A stretch of DNA of 60,000 bases from positions 61,336,042 through 61,396,041 of the forward strand of contig CM060734.1 in assembly GCA_030704615.1 (NCBI GenBank), given 5' to 3'. The notes below the pieces were generated by a model, which saw nothing but the letters and a program-made list of their open reading frames with translations, did no database searches and was not told the DNA's origin. Below, one piece after another: positions 55,401 to 60,000 of the stretch (position 1 is its first letter; every line of letters begins with the position of its first letter). Source of the stretch: Takakia lepidozioides (taxonomy: Eukaryota; Streptophyta; Takakiopsida; Takakiales; Takakiaceae). The position numbers were made by a program, and so were the translations under genes.

Positions 55401-55920
55401 TGTCTGAGCTGGCAGTGAAGGGTTCATTTCACACTAACATAACAGACATCAAGACCAAATTTTGAACCCTAAAACATTGAAAAGGTCTGCTCAAACATTG
55501 TGCGTTGCCGCACGCTGTTTGAGCTGGTTTTGAAGGGTTCATTTCAACCTCAGATAACAGACAGCAAAGACCAAATTTTGCACCCAGAAACACCGAAATG
55601 CCCAGCTCAAACAGTGTGCGTTGCCGCACACTGTCTGAGCTGGCAGTGAAGGGTTCATTTCACACTCACACAGGTGCCCCTGAAGTCCAAATTTTGCACC
55701 CATAAACATTGAAATGCTCAGCTCAAACAGTGTGCGTTGCCGCACACTGTCTGGGCTGGCAGTGAAGGGTTCATTTCACACTCACACAGGTGCCCCTGAA
55801 GTCCAAATTTTGCACCCATAAACATTGAAATGCTCAGCTCAAACAGTGTGCGTTGCCGCACACTGTCTGGGCTGGCAGTGAAGGGTTCGTTTCACCCTCA
55901 CATAACAGACATCAAGACCA
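52500..55920. repeat. Copy II: satellite of about 29 units of 116 bp, each with a large palindrome
   Basis: Units start gaagggttcttttcacactc, continue caggtgcccctgaagtccaa and agaaacattgaaatgctcag, and end in the palindrome with arms cagctcaaacagtgtgcg and cgcacactgtctgagctg around ttgc (17 of 18 pairs match). Palindrome starts fall at 52,603, 52,719, 52,835, 52,950, 53,066 and so on to 55,844. The first unit and the unit near 55,495 are divergent. A few unit subtypes (ctgagctgg or ctgggctgg, ttttgcatcc or atatttcacc) alternate in blocks, which suggests unequal crossover. It lies between the divergent genes. Small frames inside it are by-products of the repeat. Confidence 0.95.
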
Positions 55921-55948
55921 AATTTTGCAAGACCAATGGTTCTTTCTT

Positions 55949-56470
55949 TCACAAATACCTGCCATTCAAAGCCGAATTCTTCACAAATATGGGTCGTGTG
56001 GATTTTACCTTTTTCGTAGCTACTCGAGAAGACTCCCCAGTTGCCGGGGACGCTTTCCGCTTGGGGCTGCTCTCTTCGCCGACTATGTAGGTGAGCCTCT
56101 CCCCCTTCCTCTTTCCCGTGGTCAGATCGTTCGTGAGGCCAGTGTCAACATCTTCCTCCATGTCGTCTGTCTCTCCCTCAGACGCAGTGTCCTCCTCGCC
56201 TGTTCCTGGAACTATGGTGGGTTGTTGTTCTTCTCCAGATTCCTGCTCCTCCATCGCCACACTTTCCTGTATTCCCTCTTCTTCCTCCTTTTCCTCTTCC
56301 TCCACTCTTTCCATCCTCATTCTATATCTAGCTCTATTCCTGTTTCTAGAACTCGTGAAGTATAATGACTTCCTTCTCTTTCTCCTCCGCTGGAAACAAG
56401 GGCTCCCCACGATGCCCCTGGAGCTCTCCAGTTTGACGTTTGCAACAAGTTCTGGTATCGCATGTAACAA
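55949..56470 (-). CDS. Acidic/basic open frame upstream of the methyltransferase-like gene
   Basis: The frame has 173 residues: MLHAIPELVANVKLESSRG at the start, a basic patch (RRRKRRK), an acidic stretch (ERVEEEEKEEEEG to SEGETDDMEEDVD) and a second basic patch (SSPKRKAS, RVATKKVKS). It could be a nuclear protein or the first exon of the methyltransferase-like gene, since a donor-like ggcag|gtattt stands near its end. However, joining this donor to the acceptor at 52,364 is out of phase. Copy I has no counterpart. The low complexity leaves real doubt. Confidence 0.35.
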   Translation of the reverse strand: MLHAIPELVANVKLESSRGIVGSPCFQRRRKRRKSLYFTSSRNRNRARYRMRMERVEEEEKEEEEGIQESVAMEEQESGEEQQPTIVPGTGEEDTASEGETDDMEEDVDTGLTNDLTTGKRKGERLTYIVGEESSPKRKASPATGESSRVATKKVKSTRPIFVKNSALNGRYL

Positions 56471-56839
56471 AAATAAAAATGGACGTTGTCAACCGTATTT
56501 GGATGCGGGTGTTCATATTGTGTGCGAACGGAATTCATCCATTTTGTCGTCTTTGTATTACCCAGCTAATAAAGCGCCGAAGAAAAAGAATATCCGTTGC
56601 ATGCATTTGCGATATATGTCAGATGTGCTTCGCCGCCTGCCAATACATGGCGGCCTCCTTGCCTTCTTTCAAATTCGAATGCGCCGTAGAAATGTAGTGC
56701 TTTTTCAATTCCGAGCAGTTCTTCCAGATTCGCAATAATTGTTATGCTTCACATATGCATCCACGTGTGTTGTGCTGCATGCCCTGTGGTTTTTTTTATG
56801 CCGTGACCGTCCCCATGGGGTCATTCGGTATAAAGGATT
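56471..56839. promoter_or_regulatory. Upstream flank of the copy II transposase-like gene
   Basis: The interval includes cggtataaagg at 56,827-56,837, a TATA-like motif just before the long frame. No other gene is supported. Confidence 0.35.
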
Positions 56840-59284
56840 GTGTCGGATATGACCATGTGTTGCACACATTCGTGCGAGGTATCTCTTGAAGTGTCGGTGT
56901 TTGTTCTGTGCTATTCTGGCGCAACACAATCTCATTACAATCGGATCTTCCTGTTTACTGCTCTCCAGGGTTGTTGCCGTCATTTCATAATGGATGGTTT
57001 CATGTCAATTTCAGGGTTTGTTTTCCATCCAAAAACAGTACGGCTTCTTGTGGCTCTGGTCTTTCAAAACCGTTTTTCTGGTTGGTGGGAGGTGAATGTG
57101 CACGTCATCCCTACATCCTTGGCATGCATCGCCGGCAGCCTTGGGTTTGGTGCTACCCTTGTTGACCTCAGTTTGCTGGTGGTATTTCCACTTTCGATAA
57201 TTACGGGCTCTCAGTTCGGGGATTCCGTTCTGCATCGGCAGTTTCGTTCAGTGCTGGAAAACATGTCGAGGGAGCGAGATGCACTCGCTCGATTCCATTC
57301 CAATGCAGGTACTCTTCCACTGACTGCCACTGCAGACGACGATGGGTATGCAGTTGTTCATGAGGATGAGCTGGTTACAGTGTTCCCGCTGGAGTTGGGT
57401 TCTCTGCTTGTTCAGAAAGAGGTGTATGACGAGGATGGGAATTTGGATTCTGGGCACTTGGAGAAACCCATGGTTGGCGAGTGTGGAAGGAAGTGGAGAG
57501 TCCTTCCAGGAACATACCGTGTCCTTGGAAAAGAGAGAAGACAATCAGCAGGATCAGTCGTTACCCCTGGCACTGCAGCATCGGTCGTGCAACAGAAGGG
57601 CACAGTTCCTGTGAAACAAGAGGTGAGCACATCCACTACCTTCGTTACTCTTTCGGACTCGTCCTCGGAGGATGTTTCTGAGATTCCTCCGCCAGTGCAA
57701 ACTCCCTTATTGGATGATGACGAATTGCGCGAGATAACAAGTGTCATTCCAAAATTGAAAGCCCTCGCAGGTGTGCCTGGGTGCAAGAGCGAGCTACGTT
57801 TTGTTGATTGGGAGTCCCTTCCAGTGCAACGTGTTCAATACGTGCCAGCTCAGTTTGATGGGGACATCTTGTTTGAGCTCAACCCTCCCACGTCTTCCAG
57901 TGGACTGGCTGGGCTTCTGCAGGGCATGGACAAGAGACATGACGGACATCCTTGGTGCAGGACAAAAACTTCGAACATCCATAACGACATTGGCTTGAAA
58001 TTTCGGAGGTCGGTTTGCGTTGGGCATTGCAAGTGCCTGAATATTTCTTGCCCTCGGCTGAGAAACAGCGCTCAGCCAAACGAAAGTGAGTGGGAAGGTG
58101 TGCCCCTGAATCCTTTCACCCCAGGGCTTGCACCTCCCAATACCAATACTTTTGTGTGCAGGTTCTGCAAACTTTCCCCGTCCTGTGTTTCTGTTTGCCA
58201 CGCTCGTATGTATCAGGTGGCACATCGATGCAAGACAATGACTCGTGCCTGCATTCATATGGGTGCACACGAGCATCCTGTGTCCAAAGGGAGTTGCAGG
58301 GATAGCGTGGACATCGCTAGAAATCTACTGAAGCAAGAGTTCCATAATGCCCCTTCTGCAACACCTTCTGCTATAGCGCTTGCAGCTAGCAAGGCATTCC
58401 TGGAAAAACACATACTGGGTGAAGGGGATTCGACACAGCCAATGCTGGATGCAGATTCCCTTGAGGCAGTCATGGACCATTTCTCCGTGTTGAGCTCTCC
58501 CAATATTCGAAACCAGGTGAATGCACTCAGAATGGGCACAGGCACTGCTGGATTCATGGACAACATTATGGACCTCAAACGGAGGAGTCGCTATGAATTC
58601 ATTCAAAACAGTATGTTCCCTGGCCAGGGCTCGTCCAAAGTGTATTTGTTCAAGATGTCCGCTGTGGGCCAAGGCAGTGGTGTGAGCATTGTCCGCCGAA
58701 TGCAACCTGGAGGAGATTTGGCTAAATGTTGGTTAATGTTTGATCACTGCAAACGGGTGAAGGGTTGGACAACCATGGCGTGCCATGTGTATGATCCAGC
58801 GTACCAGCGTGTGCTCTCCATAGCAATTTGTGATATGCAGTCGGAGGACACTGAATCCCAGATGCTCATGTGGAAGTCCCTCCTGACCGTCATGCAGCGC
58901 AATGGAATACAGAACACAAACTTTGCGGGCTTCATGGCTGATAGTGCACAGGCAAATTTCAATGCAGTGCGGCGCGTGTTTGGTTCTGGGGATCCTAAGG
59001 TCCCCATGGAAAATAGGGAGCGCACATGCCTCTTCCATTGGAGTCAATCTCTGGCACGTCATACAAAGCGCTGCATTCGCCCTGACCTTCAGTTGGAGCA
59101 TAGAAGGCTCTGTCTGAAGTACAAGAATGCCACCTCAATGGGAGAAGCAGAGAGCACTTACCAGGCAATCCGGGCTTGGTGGTTCTCCGCTGGTGCTGCT
59201 ACAGGTATCCACCTGAAGGAGTTGGAGGACTGGTTGGTTTTCTGGCACTTCAGGTACAGATAGTGGGGAGCTTTCATGACGACG
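56840..59284 (+). pseudogene. Copy II: DDE/MULE-like transposase, first exon, with one nonsense codon
   Basis: One long frame, open to TAG at 59,261-59,263. The start is uncertain; translation may begin at a later Met such as MSISGFVFHP or MSRERDALARF. An acidic region (TLSDSSSEDVSEIPPP) precedes zinc-binding pairs CVGHCKC and CRFCKLSPSC. The catalytic part has LMFDHCKRVKGWTTMACHVY (Asp), SIAICDMQSEDTES, FAGFMADSAQANFNAVRRVF (Asp), RTCLFHWSQSLARHTK (C/H) and LKELEDWLVFWHF (candidate Glu). That order is typical of MULE-type transposases. The TAG stands where copy I has CAG; 21 bases later the frame reaches the donor gacg|gtaagc. So the gene is broken by one change, unless it is read through. 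Confidence 0.75.
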
Positions 59285-59421
59285 GTAAGCCTCACAAGTT
59301 TTCCTTAAACACAAATTGCACTTTGCATCGTGCCTGTTCATTTGGGGTTGTTCGATTGTCACTTGAATAACCTCTACCATTTCTTTTCCTTCCTCACATT
59401 TCCATGCAATGCCTCCTGCAG

Positions 59422-60000
59422 GACATGTCCTTGGAGGACTTGGCCGACATGCCATCGTGTAATTTGGCAGAGACTGTTCACAACGCCTGGATGCAACAGT
59501 CTACCAAAGCAGGTCGTGACTTGTATGTGGCCACTGCTGATGACATGGTGCGGGCATTTACACAACAAACCAGGTACCGCAATTTTCTGATGGGACGGGG
59601 TGGAGGGAAGGGCCCCGATTCGACTTTGTTGATGCTAAGGGCTGCGAGTAGGTCCGGAGACCCGTCAAAGATGGCCAGAGCTCTAAACAGGTGCACTGAA
59701 GGTTCCCCTCTGCAATCCAGGCTCCCCCATTTGGAAGGCGAGGAAAGATTTGGATCATGCAAAAGGAAATTAAACACTCTTCCAGGGTCAGATGGAGATT
59801 CCCATAGGCCAGACAGGGTCAATTTCTCTGTGCCAAAGGTGTCTCCAGTGCAGACTAAGTCCTGTGCCGGCCCCTTCCCAGGTGGGTCCTCCTCCTGTGG
59901 AGCAGGTGCGGAACATGCAAGCATAGCAGCGGAAATCCCATTGGAGGAGGTGGTGGCCATGGTGCAGGAATCTGATTGCATTGATAGTGACTGGCATATA
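59422..60000 (+). CDS. Copy II: transposase-like gene, second exon (runs off the window)
   Basis: The exon follows a 137-bp intron with acceptor cctcctgcag. It is in phase with the preceding exon and encodes DMSLEDLADMPSCNLAETVH, NAWMQQ, GRDLYVATADDMVRAF, HLEGEERFGSCKRKLNTLPG and, near the end, MVQESDCIDSDWHI. Copy I has the same exon with strong identity, which suggests past selection on the protein. The frame is still open at the last base. The following part, by comparison with copy I (RTSVGSRVKC), may start a zinc-binding segment. Confidence 0.75.

Noticed and set aside
52897-55745. Short open frames of about 60-70 codons within the array
   Set aside because: They recur once per repeat with the same text and stop at unit variants; they are by-products of the repeat.
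52500-55920. Regular repeats with palindromes resembling a CRISPR array
   Set aside because: The whole 116-bp unit is repeated, without unique spacers, and the setting is a plant transposon with introns. It is a tandem satellite.
57794-59101. Minus-strand frames across the copy II transposase-like gene
   Set aside because: They are shadows of the long plus-strand frame, and the plus strand carries the recognisable motifs.

Overview
The window comes from a plant nuclear genome. The evidence is a long PLS-type pentatricopeptide repeat (PPR) gene plus a DYW-type PPR pseudogene, spliceosomal introns with GT..AG borders, a likely chloroplast transit peptide, a multi-exon phytanoyl-CoA-dioxygenase-like gene, and a dense load of LTR and non-LTR retrotransposons and DNA transposons. 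The PPR style and the transposon families suggest a seed-free land plant (fern, lycophyte or bryophyte). That placement is inference; I cannot name the species.

Layout. 1-21,100: a plus-strand Ty3/gypsy element (RT, RNase H, integrase, C-terminal PHD finger, 3' LTR) is split in its integrase region by a 17.9-kb insertion (1,422-19,315) flanked by an 8-bp target duplication. The insertion holds a decayed DYW-PPR pseudogene, a LINE endonuclease pseudogene, a broken DDE-transposase-like gene (6,337-10,539), an extra internal terminal repeat, and a minus-strand gypsy element whose pol domains are out of order (10,851-17,664 plus its LTR). 21,135-22,950: a minus-strand LINE-like reverse transcriptase relic. 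23,686-33,820: the gene-rich host interval, with a predicted 106-residue chloroplast single-span membrane protein (minus), an orphan exon, a 919-residue PPR protein (plus) whose DYW domain has decayed downstream, and a PhyH-family dioxygenase gene (minus, seven exons that join in frame). 34,000-42,700: mostly non-coding, with a hAT transposase relic, simple repeats, an unrecognised ORF relic and an inverted LTR scrap.

42,766-60,000 is the most unusual part. Two copies of one composite element lie next to each other. Each has a minus-strand gene for a DNA-methyltransferase-like protein and a divergent plus-strand gene for a DDE/MULE-like transposase, separated by an array of palindromes at a regular 100-116 bp spacing. 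Copy I (42.8-47.86 kb) is truncated and frameshifted. Copy II (47.86 kb to beyond the window end) has an apparently intact eight-exon gene that joins a ParB/DGQHR-like domain (motif DGNHR) to a permuted beta-class methyltransferase-like fold, with DIPDG where DPPY is expected. Its intergenic array has about 29 units of 116 bp, each with an 18-bp-arm palindrome. Copy I has a different palindrome at about the same spacing, including a compensatory base-pair change. My working hypothesis is a transposon in which a ParB-like/methyltransferase protein recognises or modifies a palindromic centre next to the transposase promoter. The sequence shows the architecture; the function is inference.
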